From contig NZ_CP068046.1 of the NCBI RefSeq assembly GCF_016698665.1, positions 434,001-498,000 on the forward strand: a stretch of DNA of 64,000 nucleotides. Direction: 5' to 3'. The position numbers were made by a program, and so were the translations under genes. Under the pieces are notes generated by a model. The model saw only the letters and a program-made list of their open reading frames with translations. It was not told the origin of the DNA and searched no databases. Each line of letters starts with the position of its first letter. Position 1 is the stretch's first letter. This stretch comes from Devosia rhizoryzae. Its GTDB lineage: Bacteria > Pseudomonadota > Alphaproteobacteria > Rhizobiales > Devosiaceae. This document shows positions 33,691 through 42,462 of the stretch, in pieces.

Positions 33691-34308
33691 ATGCCAGATC
33701 AAACCGACATTCTCGAAAATCTTGCCCAGCGGCTTCTTCGGAAGCCGCCGGAACATGTCGGCACACTCGTGCCCGACTGGATCCCCGAGACCCCATTCTC
33801 TCGGCCGCCCGTACCCGCCGCCGTGCTGATCGCGCTTGTCCGCCGCCCCGAAGGCCACACCGTGCTCTACACCGAGCGCTCACCGGACCTGCGCGCCCAT
33901 TCCGGGCAAGTCGCTTTTCCAGGCGGCAAGGTCGATCGCGACGATGCCGATGCGGCCGCCGCCGCCCTGCGCGAGGCCAATGAAGAAGTCGGCATGCTGG
34001 CCGAAGAAGCGCGCGTGCTCGGCTTCATGCCGACCTATTATACCGGCACCAATTACCTGATCACGCCCGTCGTCGCCGAAGTCTTCCCCAGCGGTCCCTT
34101 CGTGCCCAATCCGGGCGAAGTCCACTCCGTCTTCGAAGTGCCGCTGAGCCGCATTCTCGATTCTGCCGCCTATGGGCGCTTCAGTGTCAGCCGCAATGGC
34201 AAGGCGCATTCGACCTGGCAGATCGACCATGACGGCCATCGCATCTGGGGCATTACCGCCAATCTCACGCGCCAGTTCCGCGACCTGACGCTGGGCCTTG
34301 CCGCATGA
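33691..34308 (+). CDS. Nudix hydrolase, coenzyme A pyrophosphatase type (NudL-like)
   Basis: A 205-residue protein with the extended signature LRAHSGQVAFPGGKVD (about residues 69-84) leading into the Nudix box ALREANEEVGM. The AHSGQVAFPGG lead-in is diagnostic of CoA diphosphatase relatives, which cleave CoA and its thioesters. It overlaps the next gene (ATGA), giving a Nudix-cca pair common in alphaproteobacteria. Confidence 0.88.
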   Translation: MPDQTDILENLAQRLLRKPPEHVGTLVPDWIPETPFSRPPVPAAVLIALVRRPEGHTVLYTERSPDLRAHSGQVAFPGGKVDRDDADAAAAALREANEEVGMLAEEARVLGFMPTYYTGTNYLITPVVAEVFPSGPFVPNPGEVHSVFEVPLSRILDSAAYGRFSVSRNGKAHSTWQIDHDGHRIWGITANLTRQFRDLTLGLAA

Positions 34309-35474
34309 TCCCCGATCGGCTCACCGATGCCGAATGGCTCCATCGCCCGGCGGTGCAGGCGATTTTTGCCGCTCTCGACGGCGACCAGGGCCGCACGCGA
34401 GCCGTCGGCGGCGTGGTGCGCGATAGCCTGATCGGCCGCACCCGCGAACATTCCGATATCGACATGGCCACCGAGCTCCTGCCGGTCGCCGTCATGCAAC
34501 GGGCCAAGGCCGCCGGCATCGCTGCCTATCCAACCGGCATCGAGCATGGCACGGTGACCCTGCGGCTCGATGACACCGTGGTCGAAGTCACCACCCTCCG
34601 CCGCGATGTCGCAACCGATGGCCGCCACGCCGAAGTCGCCTTCGGCACCGATTGGTTCGTTGATGCCGAGCGGCGCGACTTTACCCTCAACGCTCTCTAT
34701 TGCCTTGCCGATGGCACCCTGTTCGACCCGCTGGGCGGGGCAGGGGACCTGCTCAACGGCCGCGTGCGCTTTATCGGCGATGCCGAAAAGCGCATCGAGG
34801 AAGATGGCTTGCGCGTTTATCGCTTCTTCCGCTTTTCCGCGAGCCATGGCGGCGAGCTCTTCGACGCCGAGGGTCTGACTGCCTGCCGCGCTGCGGTCGG
34901 CTGGCTCAGTCATCTCTCGCGCGAGCGTGTCGGCAGCGAGATGATCCGCATGCTGGCGCTGCCGCACGTTGCCCGCACCCTGGCGGTCATGGCCGAAATC
35001 GGGCTGATTGCGGCCGATGAAGCCGCCCTCCGCGCCCTCGTCCAATACGAAAGCCTGGGCGGAAAACGCCTCGAAACGCGTCTTGCCCTTCTTGCCGGTG
35101 ACAGCATCGAGACTCTTCGCGAAGACTGGCGGCTGTCCAACGCGCTGGTCGACACAGCCACAAGCATTGCCCGAGCCGCCGACCTCTTTGCAGAGGGCAA
35201 AACCGGCTGGGCTGCTTATCGCTATGGCGAAGATGCCGTGGAAGGCCTGGCTTTAGCGGCCGCCCGCGAGATCTGGCCACGCGAGCGGCTGATGGAAGCG
35301 GCACGCGAACTCGGCCGTCTTCCCGTTTCGCCATTGCCGGTCAGCGGCAAGGATCTCCTGGCGCAGGGCATGCAGCCCGGTCCGGCCCTTGGCGCGACCC
35401 TCGAAAAGCTGGAGCGCATCTGGGTCGATAGCGGGTTTTCGTTGACCACCGAAGAACTGCTCGCAAAAATTTAG
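34305..35474 (+). CDS. cca: CCA tRNA nucleotidyltransferase / poly(A) polymerase family
   Basis: A 389-residue class II nucleotidyltransferase that adds or repairs the CCA end of tRNA. The head domain has AVGGVVRDSLIGR (residues 33-45) and the metal-binding HSDIDMATELLP; next come VTLRRD and RRDFTLNALYC, then the RNA-binding head EDGLRVYRFFRFSASHG. It is translationally coupled to the Nudix gene. An intrinsic terminator overlaps its stop. Poly(A) polymerase activity cannot be excluded from sequence alone. Confidence 0.92.
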   Translation: MIPDRLTDAEWLHRPAVQAIFAALDGDQGRTRAVGGVVRDSLIGRTREHSDIDMATELLPVAVMQRAKAAGIAAYPTGIEHGTVTLRLDDTVVEVTTLRRDVATDGRHAEVAFGTDWFVDAERRDFTLNALYCLADGTLFDPLGGAGDLLNGRVRFIGDAEKRIEEDGLRVYRFFRFSASHGGELFDAEGLTACRAAVGWLSHLSRERVGSEMIRMLALPHVARTLAVMAEIGLIAADEAALRALVQYESLGGKRLETRLALLAGDSIETLREDWRLSNALVDTATSIARAADLFAEGKTGWAAYRYGEDAVEGLALAAAREIWPRERLMEAARELGRLPVSPLPVSGKDLLAQGMQPGPALGATLEKLERIWVDSGFSLTTEELLAKI

Positions 35475-35496
35475 GGCGCCCCGCGGGACGCCCTTT
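35474..35496 (+). terminator. Intrinsic terminator after cca
   Basis: GGGCG (35474-35478) pairs with CGCCC (35489-35493), followed by TTTC. The hairpin begins in the last base of the cca stop codon. Confidence 0.7.
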
Positions 35497-35502
35497 CATC
35501 AC

Positions 35503-35697
35503 TCAGTGCTTGGTTGCACCGTCATCGACATCGACGATGCGCTCCTTGATGCGCTCGACCATTTCCGGCCGGACTTCGGTTTCGCCATGATAATTCTTGA
35601 GGTTCTCGACCGCACGGCGAACAACTTCGGCCACGGATTCGGCCTCGGCGCGCCAGGTGGAACCAGGGATCAGGGTGCCGGAATCAAATCGTTTCAT
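35503..35697 (-). CDS. DUF1059-like small protein lacking the family cysteines
   Basis: A 64-residue protein with the DUF1059 layout: a short beta start, then AEVVRRAVENLKNYHGETEV and a C-terminal helix PEMVERIKERIVDV. Family members usually have two cysteines in the first 15 residues (near CGDL and PGC); here both positions read Ser (FDSGTLIPGSTW). Metal or thiol chemistry is therefore unlikely in this copy. It lies between cca and hemF, on the same strand as hemF. Function unknown. Confidence 0.75.
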   Translation of the reverse strand: MKRFDSGTLIPGSTWRAEAESVAEVVRRAVENLKNYHGETEVRPEMVERIKERIVDVDDGATKH

Positions 35698-35755
35698 CTC
35701 AGACCTCCTTCTTGGGCTGTCTAAGGAAACGGCTCGGCAGCGAGCGCGGTTCCCC

Positions 35756-36625
35756 TCAGGGCCACTTCACCGCTGGCGGCAATGACGAGAGAATCGAATT
35801 GACGTTGCCGCCGGTCTTGAGCCCAAACGTCGTGCCGCGATCGTAAAGCAGGTTGAACTCGACATAGCGGCCGCGCCGCACCAGCTGCTCGTCACGCTCG
35901 GCTTCGCTCCAGCTTTTCTCGAAATTGCGCCGCACCAGACGCGGGTAAACATCGAGGAATGCTTCGCCGACCGCGCGTGTGAAGGCAAAGTCGGCGTCCC
36001 AATCGCCGGTATTGAAGTGGTCGTAGAAAATGCCGCCGATGCCGCGATGCTCATTGCGATGCGGAAGAAAGAAATACTCGTCGCACCATGCCTTGAGCCG
36101 ACCGTAATCGACGCCCGGCCGGTTGCAAGCCGCCTGCATCGCCGCATGAAAATCCACCGTATCGGGATCGTCCTGCGTCCGCCGCGCATCGAGCACCGGC
36201 GTGAGATCGGCGCCGCCGCCCCACCATTGCTTACCGGTGACGATCATCCGCGTGTTCATGTGAACTGCCGGAACATGGGGGTTCCACGGGTGGATGATCA
36301 GCGAAATGCCAGAGCTCCAGAAGCTCGTTCCGGCCTCGGTGCCGGGCATCTGCTTGGCAAAATCTTCCGAAAAATTGCCATGCACCGTCGAGATATGAAC
36401 GCCGGCCTTTTCGAATACGCGGCCACCCAGCATCGACATCTCGCCGCCGCCACCTGCCGCGCGGTCCCAAGGCGAGCGCTCGAAAGTGCCGGGCAGCATC
36501 TGGGCATGCGGTCCGGTGACCTCGCGCTCGATGGCTTCCAGTTCGGCGCAGATGCGGTCGCGCAACGTGCGGAACCAGGCGCTGGCCGCAATTTTCTTGT
36601 CTTCGATGTCGTGGGGCAGGGTCAT
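35756..36625 (-). CDS. hemF: Oxygen-dependent coproporphyrinogen III oxidase
   Basis: A 289-residue heme-biosynthesis enzyme that converts coproporphyrinogen III to protoporphyrinogen IX with oxygen. Signatures include [61 protein letters not shown] and the C-terminal [12 protein letters not shown]. The length is typical. It is 18 bp downstream of trmL on the same strand, so the two may be co-transcribed. Heme demand by the neighbouring cytochrome bc1 operon gives a plausible context. Confidence 0.96.
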   Translation of the reverse strand: MTLPHDIEDKKIAASAWFRTLRDRICAELEAIEREVTGPHAQMLPGTFERSPWDRAAGGGGEMSMLGGRVFEKAGVHISTVHGNFSEDFAKQMPGTEAGTSFWSSGISLIIHPWNPHVPAVHMNTRMIVTGKQWWGGGADLTPVLDARRTQDDPDTVDFHAAMQAACNRPGVDYGRLKAWCDEYFFLPHRNEHRGIGGIFYDHFNTGDWDADFAFTRAVGEAFLDVYPRLVRRNFEKSWSEAERDEQLVRRGRYVEFNLLYDRGTTFGLKTGGNVNSILSSLPPAVKWP

Positions 36626-36643
36626 GGCGGGGGGAATGGACCT

Positions 36644-37126
36644 TCAGGAAAGCTGTGTAAAGCGGCCAATCTGTCTCATGGCCTCGCCCAATATCATGCT
36701 GCCCGCCACGGCCACATTGATCGAGCGCAAACCGGGCTGCATCGGGATCCGCACCCGCAGATCGGCAATCGCCGCGACCTCGTCCGGTACGCCGGCGCTT
36801 TCGCGACCAAGCATCAGGATGTCGCCGTCGCGGTAGTCGCATCCATAGGCCGAGTGGCTTCCCTTGGTGGTGAGCAAGACCAGCCGCCGCCCGCTACGCC
36901 ACTCCTCGAAAGCCGCAAAACTAGCATGCTCGATGAGGTTGGCGTGGTCCAGATAATCCATGCCGGACCGCGCCAGGTTTGCCCTCGTTATCGCAAAGCC
37001 TGCCGGATGGATCACGTGGACGGGCACGCCGAGGCACGCGCCCAGCCGCAGCAATGTTCCGGTATTTGCCGCAATGTCGGGCTGGTAGAGGGCAAGGTCG
37101 AGGGACAAGCAGGTTTTCCAGAGCAA
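36644..37126 (-). CDS. trmL: tRNA (cytidine/uridine-34 2'-O)-methyltransferase TrmL
   Basis: A 160-residue SPOUT methyltransferase that modifies the wobble ribose of leucine tRNAs. The knot motifs are LYQPDIAANTGTLLRLGA (residues 13-30), LMLGRESAGVP near 105 and IPMQPGLRSINVAVAG near 127-142. The first six to eight residues exceed the usual start, so a TTG at 37111 could be the true start. The gene is divergent from petA with about 200 bp between. Confidence 0.92.
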   Translation of the reverse strand: MLWKTCLSLDLALYQPDIAANTGTLLRLGACLGVPVHVIHPAGFAITRANLARSGMDYLDHANLIEHASFAAFEEWRSGRRLVLLTTKGSHSAYGCDYRDGDILMLGRESAGVPDEVAAIADLRVRIPMQPGLRSINVAVAGSMILGEAMRQIGRFTQLS

Positions 37127-37329
37127 AGCGCCCGGTTTCCGGGCCGTGCACGGGTATAGTGTCGCAGTTGATCGCTGTCACGGCCCGCGCACTGGACAAG
37201 TCTCTGTGACAGTGCAAAAAGGTGGGCCAACTGACGGACCGCTTGAGGGCGGCCGCGGTCGATTCCGCCCGCGCGGACGACCTTTGGGGCGCCGGCTCCG
37301 TCAAGTGTAGATCGACGGGGATACGGACC

Positions 37330-37857
37330 TTGGCCACGCACACCGAACATTCATCCACCAACCGGCGGGACTTTCTTTATATCGCCACAGGCGCCGTCGG
37401 TGCCGTCGGCGCCGCCGCAGTGGTCTGGCCGCTGATCAACCAGCTTAATCCCGACGCCTCGACCCTAGCGCTCGCCACCATCGAATTCGATGTCGGCGCC
37501 ATTGAAGAAGGCCAGTCGGTGACCATCACCTGGCGCGGTCTGCCGGTTTTCGTGCGTCACCGCACCGCCGCCGAAATCGAGGAAGCCAAGGCCGTGCCGC
37601 TGGCCGACCTCAAGGACCCCGAAACCGACGAGCAGCGCACCAAGCCAGACCACGAACAGTGGCTGGTGATGATCGCCAGCTGCACCCATCTCGGTTGCGT
37701 CCCGGTCGGTGAATCGGGCGATTTCGATGGCTGGTTCTGCCCGTGCCACGGCTCGCACTACGACACCGCCGGCCGTGTCCGCCGCGGTCCCGCACCCAAG
37801 AACCTTGTGGTGCCGCCCTATAATTTCGTCAGCGATACGCTGGTCCAGATCGGTTAG
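37330..37857 (+). CDS. petA: Ubiquinol-cytochrome c reductase Rieske iron-sulfur subunit
   Basis: A 175-residue Rieske protein of the bc1 complex. NRRDFLYIATGAVGAVGAA (residues 12-30) gives a twin-arginine signal-anchor helix. The 2Fe-2S ligands are Cys118, His120 (CTHLGC), Cys137 and His140 (CPCHGS), with the disulfide pair Cys123 and Cys139. The start is taken as TTG 37330 because no ATG or GTG lies in frame between the far upstream GTG 37222 and the Tat motif, and GGGGAT precedes it. The operon continues with petB and petC. Confidence 0.92.
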   Translation: MATHTEHSSTNRRDFLYIATGAVGAVGAAAVVWPLINQLNPDASTLALATIEFDVGAIEEGQSVTITWRGLPVFVRHRTAAEIEEAKAVPLADLKDPETDEQRTKPDHEQWLVMIASCTHLGCVPVGESGDFDGWFCPCHGSHYDTAGRVRRGPAPKNLVVPPYNFVSDTLVQIG

Positions 37858-37871
37858 TGGGGGAATATCCG

Positions 37872-39122
37872 ATGTCCGAACATTCGACCTACACGCCGAA
37901 TAATCCCGTCGAGAAGTGGTTCGACGATCGCCTGCCGGTGGTCCGTTTCGCCAAAGAACACTTGATGGACTTCCCGACGCCCAAGAACCTCAACTACTTC
38001 TGGACGTTCGGCGCCATTCTCGTGATGTGTCTGGGTATCCAGATCGTCACCGGCATCATCCTGGCCATGCACTATACGCCCAACGTGGCGATGGCCTTTG
38101 ACTCCGTCGAGCACATCCGCCGTGACGTCAATGGCGGCCGCATGATCCAGGCCTTCCACGCCGTGGGCGCCTCGATGTTCTTCGTCGCCCTCTACATTCA
38201 CATCTTCCGCGGCATGTATTACGGCTCCTACAAGGCGCCCCGCGAGATCCTGTGGATCCTGGGCGTTTTGATCTTCCTCCTCACCATGGCGACTGCCTTC
38301 ATGGGCTACGTTCTGCCCTGGGGCCAGATGTCCGGTTGGGCCGCGCAGGTCATCACCAACATCTTCTCCTATATCCCGATCGTCGGCACGCCGCTCCTTG
38401 AGCTGCTGCGCGGCGGTTTCACCGTCGGCAACCCGACGCTCAACCGCTTCTTCTCGCTGCACTACCTGCTGCCCTTCGTGATCGCAGCCGTCGTCGCCCT
38501 CCACATCTGGGCGCTCCACGTGCCGGGCAACAACAACCCGGTTGGCGTCGACGTCAAGTCGAGCCGCGACACGGTGCCGTTCCACCCGTACTACACGATG
38601 AAGGACCTCTTCGGCATGGTCCTGTTCCTGATCCCGTTCGTCTGGTTCGCGTTCTTCGCGCCGGACATCCTGGGTCACCCGGACAACTACGTTATGTACA
38701 ACTCGCAGGTGACCCCGTCGCACATCGTGCCCGAATGGTACTTCCTGCCGTTCTACGCGATCCTGCGGGCCATCGACTTCAACTTCCTCTTCATCAACTC
38801 GGGCCTGCTCGGCGTCATCTTCTTCGGCGCTTCGATCCTGATCCTGTTCTTCCTGCCCTGGCTGGATACGTCCAAGGTTCGTTCGGGCAACTTCCGTCCG
38901 ATGTTCAAGTGGTTCTTCCTGATCTTCCTGGTGAACTTCATTGCCCTCACCTATCTCGGCGCCGCTCCGGCCGAGGGCATTTACGTGATCCTCGCCAAGA
39001 TCTGCACCGCCTACTACTTCATCCACTTCCTGGTGATCCTTCCGGTCCTGTCGCGGATCGAAACACCGGCGCCGCTGCCGACCAGCATTTCCGAGAGCGT
39101 TCTCGGCAAGGCACACGCGTGA
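37872..39122 (+). CDS. petB: Cytochrome b of the bc1 complex
   Basis: A 416-residue membrane subunit with eight or nine spans binding both b hemes and the quinol and quinone sites. Marks are GIILAMHYTPNVAMAF, the HAVGASMFFVALYIHIFRG histidine helix, GYVLPWGQMSGWAA, and the PEWY quinol-site loop (PEWYFLPFYAILR). The ATG at 37872 follows GTGGGGGAA; a GTG at 37857 is less likely. It is 14 bp after petA. Codon use is strongly biased, as in highly expressed genes. Confidence 0.97.
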   Translation: MSEHSTYTPNNPVEKWFDDRLPVVRFAKEHLMDFPTPKNLNYFWTFGAILVMCLGIQIVTGIILAMHYTPNVAMAFDSVEHIRRDVNGGRMIQAFHAVGASMFFVALYIHIFRGMYYGSYKAPREILWILGVLIFLLTMATAFMGYVLPWGQMSGWAAQVITNIFSYIPIVGTPLLELLRGGFTVGNPTLNRFFSLHYLLPFVIAAVVALHIWALHVPGNNNPVGVDVKSSRDTVPFHPYYTMKDLFGMVLFLIPFVWFAFFAPDILGHPDNYVMYNSQVTPSHIVPEWYFLPFYAILRAIDFNFLFINSGLLGVIFFGASILILFFLPWLDTSKVRSGNFRPMFKWFFLIFLVNFIALTYLGAAPAEGIYVILAKICTAYYFIHFLVILPVLSRIETPAPLPTSISESVLGKAHA

Positions 39123-39136
39123 TCGAGGCCAAATCC

Positions 39137-39994
39137 ATGTTCAAGACCAAGATCATCATCGCAACCGTCGCCGCCCTGATCGGCCTCGGCTCCGTCGCCC
39201 AAGCGCAGGACCACAATTCGACGCCCCATATCGAGCGTCAGCCCTGGAGCTTCGCCGGCATATTCGGCACCTATGACGAGCATCAGCTGCAGCGCGGCTT
39301 CCAGGTGTTCCGCGAAGTCTGCGCCAGCTGCCACAGCGCACGCCTGCTCGCCTTCCGCAATCTCAACGAAGAGGGCGGTCCGGGCTTCTCGGAAGAGCAG
39401 GTCAAGGCGCTCGCCGCTGAATACGAAGTGGCCGATGCGACTGCCGTCGACGGCGTTCGTCCTGCCGTGCCAGCCGATCGCTGGCCATCGCCCTTCGCCA
39501 ATGACCAGGAAGCGCGCGACGCCAATGGCGGTGCCCTGCCGCCGGACTTCTCGGTCCTTGCCAAGGCTCGCGGCGTGTCCGACCCGTTCCCGACCTGGGT
39601 GTTCAACTACTTCACCGGTTATCAGGAAGGCGGCCCGGACTATATCCATGCGCTGCTGAACGGCTACCACGAGGAAGTGCCGGAAACGGCTCCCGAAGGC
39701 TTCGAACTGCCGGATGGGAAGTATTACAACGACTACTTCCCCGGCCACGCCATCGGCATGGCGCCACCGATTGCCGATGGTTCGGTAACCTATGAGCCAG
39801 GCGAAGACGGCCAGACCGTTCCAGAAACGCTGGAACAGTATTCGACCGACGTCGCTGCCTTTATGATGTGGACGGCCGAGCCGCACCTGGCCGGACGCAA
39901 GCAGACCGGCTTCGTCGTCTTGCTGTTCCTCGTCGGTTTTGCTGCCCTGATGTGGGCCACCAAGCGCAAGATCTGGGCCGGCATCGAGCACTAA
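39137..39994 (+). CDS. petC: Cytochrome c1 of the bc1 complex
   Basis: A 285-residue protein. Residues 1-24 are a Sec signal peptide (KIIIATVAALIGLGSVAQA). The heme-binding CASCH is at 62-66, the Met-ligand region lies near the MAPPIADG segment, and a C-terminal anchor helix (FVVLLFLVGFAALMWATKRK) ends the protein. The ATG at 39137 has GAGGCC upstream. It closes the petABC operon and is followed by an intrinsic terminator. Confidence 0.96.
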   Translation: MFKTKIIIATVAALIGLGSVAQAQDHNSTPHIERQPWSFAGIFGTYDEHQLQRGFQVFREVCASCHSARLLAFRNLNEEGGPGFSEEQVKALAAEYEVADATAVDGVRPAVPADRWPSPFANDQEARDANGGALPPDFSVLAKARGVSDPFPTWVFNYFTGYQEGGPDYIHALLNGYHEEVPETAPEGFELPDGKYYNDYFPGHAIGMAPPIADGSVTYEPGEDGQTVPETLEQYSTDVAAFMMWTAEPHLAGRKQTGFVVLLFLVGFAALMWATKRKIWAGIEH

Positions 39995-40015
39995 GTGCTC
40001 GGGTGGGAAAATTTG

Positions 40016-40044
40016 AAGGGGCCCTGCGGGGCCCCTTTGCTTTT
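40016..40044 (+). terminator. Intrinsic terminator of petABC
   Basis: AAGGGGCC (40016-40023) pairs perfectly with GGCCCCTT (40030-40037) over a 6-nt loop, followed by TGCTTTT. It lies 21 bp after the petC stop. Confidence 0.88.
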
Positions 40045-40122
40045 GCGCCCACAAGGGCGCGAGGCCCTTGCCAAGGCCGCCCCCAGCAACGATATTCGGC
40101 GCAATTGTTCGAGGAGATTGCG

Positions 40123-40317
40123 ATGTCCGCTGTTCGCCTGGCCGTAGCCGTTGTCAGCACTGCCCTCACGATCAGCCGCCATCCCGTGGTGCGCGCCGGC
40201 GTCGCCGCTGTGGTCAGCAATCCAAAGGCCCGCGAAACCGCGATCACCACCACGCGCAGTGTCGCCTACAATGCCGGCGTCATCGCCCGGCATGTGCTTG
40301 GCCGTAATAAGTCCTAG
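40123..40317 (+). CDS. Small protein of 64 residues, unknown
   Basis: ATG at 40123 has a good GAGGAG site. The protein begins MSAVRLAVAVVSTALTISRHP and contains two mildly hydrophobic stretches (residues 5-17 and 23-33) with a basic tail RHVLGRNKS. It looks like a small membrane-associated or amphipathic helix protein. It lies between the petABC terminator and apt, 22 bp before apt, so it may share apt's transcript. I do not recognise a family. Confidence 0.6.
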   Translation: MSAVRLAVAVVSTALTISRHPVVRAGVAAVVSNPKARETAITTTRSVAYNAGVIARHVLGRNKS

Positions 40318-40339
40318 TTCTCTATCCTCAAGGCCATCG

Positions 40340-40873
40340 ATGTCGCTCGACCTGAAGTCGCTCGTCCGCACGATCCCCGATTATCCCAAAAAGGGCATCC
40401 TGTTCCGGGATATCACCACGCTGATCGAGCATCCCGCAGGCTTCAAGGAAAGCGTCGAGCGCATCGCCGCCCAGTATCGCGGCCAGGGCGTAACCCATGT
40501 CGCGGGCATCGAAGCGCGCGGGTTCATCTTCGGCGCGGGCGTCGCCATCGCCCTGGGCACAGGTTTTGTGCCAATCCGCAAGAAAGGCAAGTTGCCGGGC
40601 GAAACCATCGGCCAGAACTACGCGCTCGAATACGGCGTCGACACGATCGAGATCCACGCCGACGTGGTCGGGCAGGGGGACACGGTGCTCCTCGTCGATG
40701 ACCTCATCGCTACCGGCGGCACCGCCATCGCCGCCGTCGGCCTCTTGCGTCGCACCGGCGCCACGGTCAAGGACGCCGCCTTCGTGATCGACCTCCCCGA
40801 CCTCGGCGGCGCCAAAAAACTCGCCGCAGAGGGGGTTGCGGTTAACGCCCTGATGGGCTTCGAGGGCCATTAG
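40340..40873 (+). CDS. apt: Adenine phosphoribosyltransferase
   Basis: A 177-residue type I phosphoribosyltransferase that makes AMP from adenine and PRPP. The PRPP loop VLLVDDLIATGGTA is at about residues 116-129; the family opening IPDYPKKGILFRDITTL is at 11-27 and GIEARGFIFG at 55-64. ATG at 40340 follows AAGG. It competes with adenine deaminase for adenine, so the window encodes both salvage and breakdown of the base. Repeat A5 follows the gene. Confidence 0.96.
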   Translation: MSLDLKSLVRTIPDYPKKGILFRDITTLIEHPAGFKESVERIAAQYRGQGVTHVAGIEARGFIFGAGVAIALGTGFVPIRKKGKLPGETIGQNYALEYGVDTIEIHADVVGQGDTVLLVDDLIATGGTAIAAVGLLRRTGATVKDAAFVIDLPDLGGAKKLAAEGVAVNALMGFEGH

Positions 40874-40887
40874 TCCCACATTCCGTG

Positions 40888-40976
40888 AGACCTCATGGTG
40901 AGCCTGTCGAACCGCGAGGTCGGGCACAACGATACGTGCCACGACCTCGTCCTTCGACAAGCTCAGGATGAGGTCT
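40888..40976. repeat. Repeat family A, copy 5
   Basis: An 89-bp complete copy in the same orientation as copy 2, between the convergent apt and GFA genes. Its loop is CACAACGATACGTG. Confidence 0.9.
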
Positions 40977-40990
40977 GCTGATAACTTTGC

Positions 40991-41383
40991 CTACCAGGCG
41001 TTGCGCCCATCTAGCTGCTCGATCTCGATCTTCGACCAGTCCAGGTCGTCGATGAGGTTGAGGTTGACCTGATATTGCCGCTCGGTAGGCATGGCGTTGG
41101 GCTCGCCCTTGGGCGTGCCGTCGGCATTATAGACCGAGCCCCAATCCGGGCTGTCGCCCCAGGTATGCATGCCGCAGGTGCCGCAAAAATGGTGGTGGCC
41201 CATGTTCGGCGCATAATCGCATTCGCCGTCGCGCGACAGGAACTTGAGCTCGCCCGGCTTGTAATAGGCCCAGACGGCGCCGGTGCGCGCGCAAAAGCTG
41301 CAATTGCAGCGCGTGCCCTTGGTCGGCGTTTCAGGCAGTTCGATCCGGGTCGCGCCGCAGTGGCAGGTCGCAATGGTGGCCAT
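40991..41383 (-). CDS. GFA-family (CENP-V type) zinc protein
   Basis: A 130-residue protein with the zinc-binding cysteine set of glutathione-dependent formaldehyde-activating enzymes: CHCG (residues 7-10), CNCSFCARTG (27-36) and FCGTCGMHTW (67-76). Such proteins bind zinc and sometimes glutathione; the precise role is uncertain because the family is broad. A GGAGATG site precedes the ATG. Confidence 0.87.
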   Translation of the reverse strand: MATIATCHCGATRIELPETPTKGTRCNCSFCARTGAVWAYYKPGELKFLSRDGECDYAPNMGHHHFCGTCGMHTWGDSPDWGSVYNADGTPKGEPNAMPTERQYQVNLNLIDDLDWSKIEIEQLDGRNAW

Positions 41384-41442
41384 GGCTCATCTCCTTGATG
41401 TGCCACGATCCTAGCACCGACACTGTCACAGCATGTCAGCAG

Positions 41443-41844
41443 TTATGCGGCGACGCGTGCTGCTTCGGCTGGACGATCGTAAAGGCAGAACTGATTGCCT
41501 TCGGGGTCGCGCATCACCGTATAGGTCGGCAGCACGCGGTCGAGGCTGGCACCGGCTTCCTTGAGGCGTTCGACGGTGGACGCGCGATCGGTCACCTGCA
41601 CATCGAAATGCACCCGGTTGTTGTCCGGACGCTGGCCATCGACGTTCTGAAACGAAATCGAGGGCCCATTGCCATCGATGACAACGATGGCCGGTTCCTC
41701 GATCTCAAGACCAAGAGCTGCGCTGATGGCGTCGCCAGCGACCGGGGCAGGGCGCACCTGATAGCCATCGAGAAGCTCTGCCCAGAAGGCGGCGAGCTCA
41801 GCCGGCTTGTCACAGTCAAAGACGATTTCGTGGATGGCACCCAT
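41443..41844 (-). CDS. VOC-superfamily (glyoxalase-like) protein
   Basis: A 133-residue protein with two beta-alpha-beta-beta-beta modules. IHEIVFDCDKPAELAAFWAELLDGY opens the first, and VHFDVQVTD with MRDPEGNQFCLYD closes the second. It resembles glyoxalase-like domain proteins rather than true glyoxalase I. His, Glu and Asp positions could bind a metal, but no reaction can be named. It is divergent from a secreted protein gene at 42004. Confidence 0.83.
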   Translation of the reverse strand: MGAIHEIVFDCDKPAELAAFWAELLDGYQVRPAPVAGDAISAALGLEIEEPAIVVIDGNGPSISFQNVDGQRPDNNRVHFDVQVTDRASTVERLKEAGASLDRVLPTYTVMRDPEGNQFCLYDRPAEAARVAA

Positions 41845-42003
41845 GCCGATCTCCTGTGTCGTTTAACCTTGGCTAAACGGCAATTGCGGCGAAACGTCGG
41901 GGAAATTGGTGGCACAAGCCTATTGCCCACGGACAAGTCATCATCCCGTTGCAATCGGCACGCCAAGTTCTAGGCTGCGGCGGTGCTTGTGAGGGGACAT
42001 ACC

Positions 42004-42423
42004 ATGCGCATTTCATCTCGATTTCTCGTCGCTTCCATTGCCACACTCGCAATGGCATCCGCAGTCAATGCCCAGGGCTCGATCCGCTCGGGTGGCGGTG
42101 CTTACCTGCTCGACAGCTATGTCGCCTATATCAGCGAGGACGATCTTTATAATTCCAACGGCGAGCGCCTGCGCGAGCCGTGGCAGATCATCCGGCAGGA
42201 CCGCGCCAACGTTCATCGCTTCGGTATTGTCGATGCGGACGACACGTTCGACAGCTTCTTCGACAGCCAGGCCAATCGCAACCAGCTCGAAAAGATGCTG
42301 CGCAATGGCTCGATCGAGCGTCAGGCCGCCCGCGATATCGTTCGTGGCGGCGCAAGCGTCCTGGTCGAGATCTATGGTCGCGGCGATACCGGAACGGCGG
42401 TCTACGTCTCGGTCTACCGTTAA
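42004..42423 (+). CDS. Secreted protein of unknown function
   Basis: A 139-residue protein. A Sec signal peptide covers residues 1-24 (FLVASIATLAMASAVNA before Gln-Gly). The mature part is polar and acidic (YISEDDLYNSNGERL, DADDTFDSFFDSQANRNQLEKML) and ends in a VLVEIYGRGDTGTAVYVSVYR strand. ATG at 42004 has a strong GAGGGG site. I do not recognise a domain. A strong terminator follows. Confidence 0.7.
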   Translation: MRISSRFLVASIATLAMASAVNAQGSIRSGGGAYLLDSYVAYISEDDLYNSNGERLREPWQIIRQDRANVHRFGIVDADDTFDSFFDSQANRNQLEKMLRNGSIERQAARDIVRGGASVLVEIYGRGDTGTAVYVSVYR

Positions 42424-42427
42424 AGAA

Positions 42428-42460
42428 AAGGGCCGGTGTTTCCACCGGCCCTTGGTTTTT
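42428..42460. terminator. Bidirectional intrinsic terminator
   Basis: An 11-bp perfect stem AAGGGCCGGTG (42428-42438) / CACCGGCCCTT (42443-42453), followed by GGTTTTT on the plus strand and by TTTTCTTTA on the minus strand. It separates two convergent genes. Confidence 0.92.
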
Positions 42461-42462
42461 CG

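Noticed and set aside
37222..37329. A longer PetA starting at GTG 37222.
   Set aside because: It would put 36 residues before the Tat signal, and the extension is not protein-like for this family. TTG 37330 with GGGGAT upstream gives a normal length.
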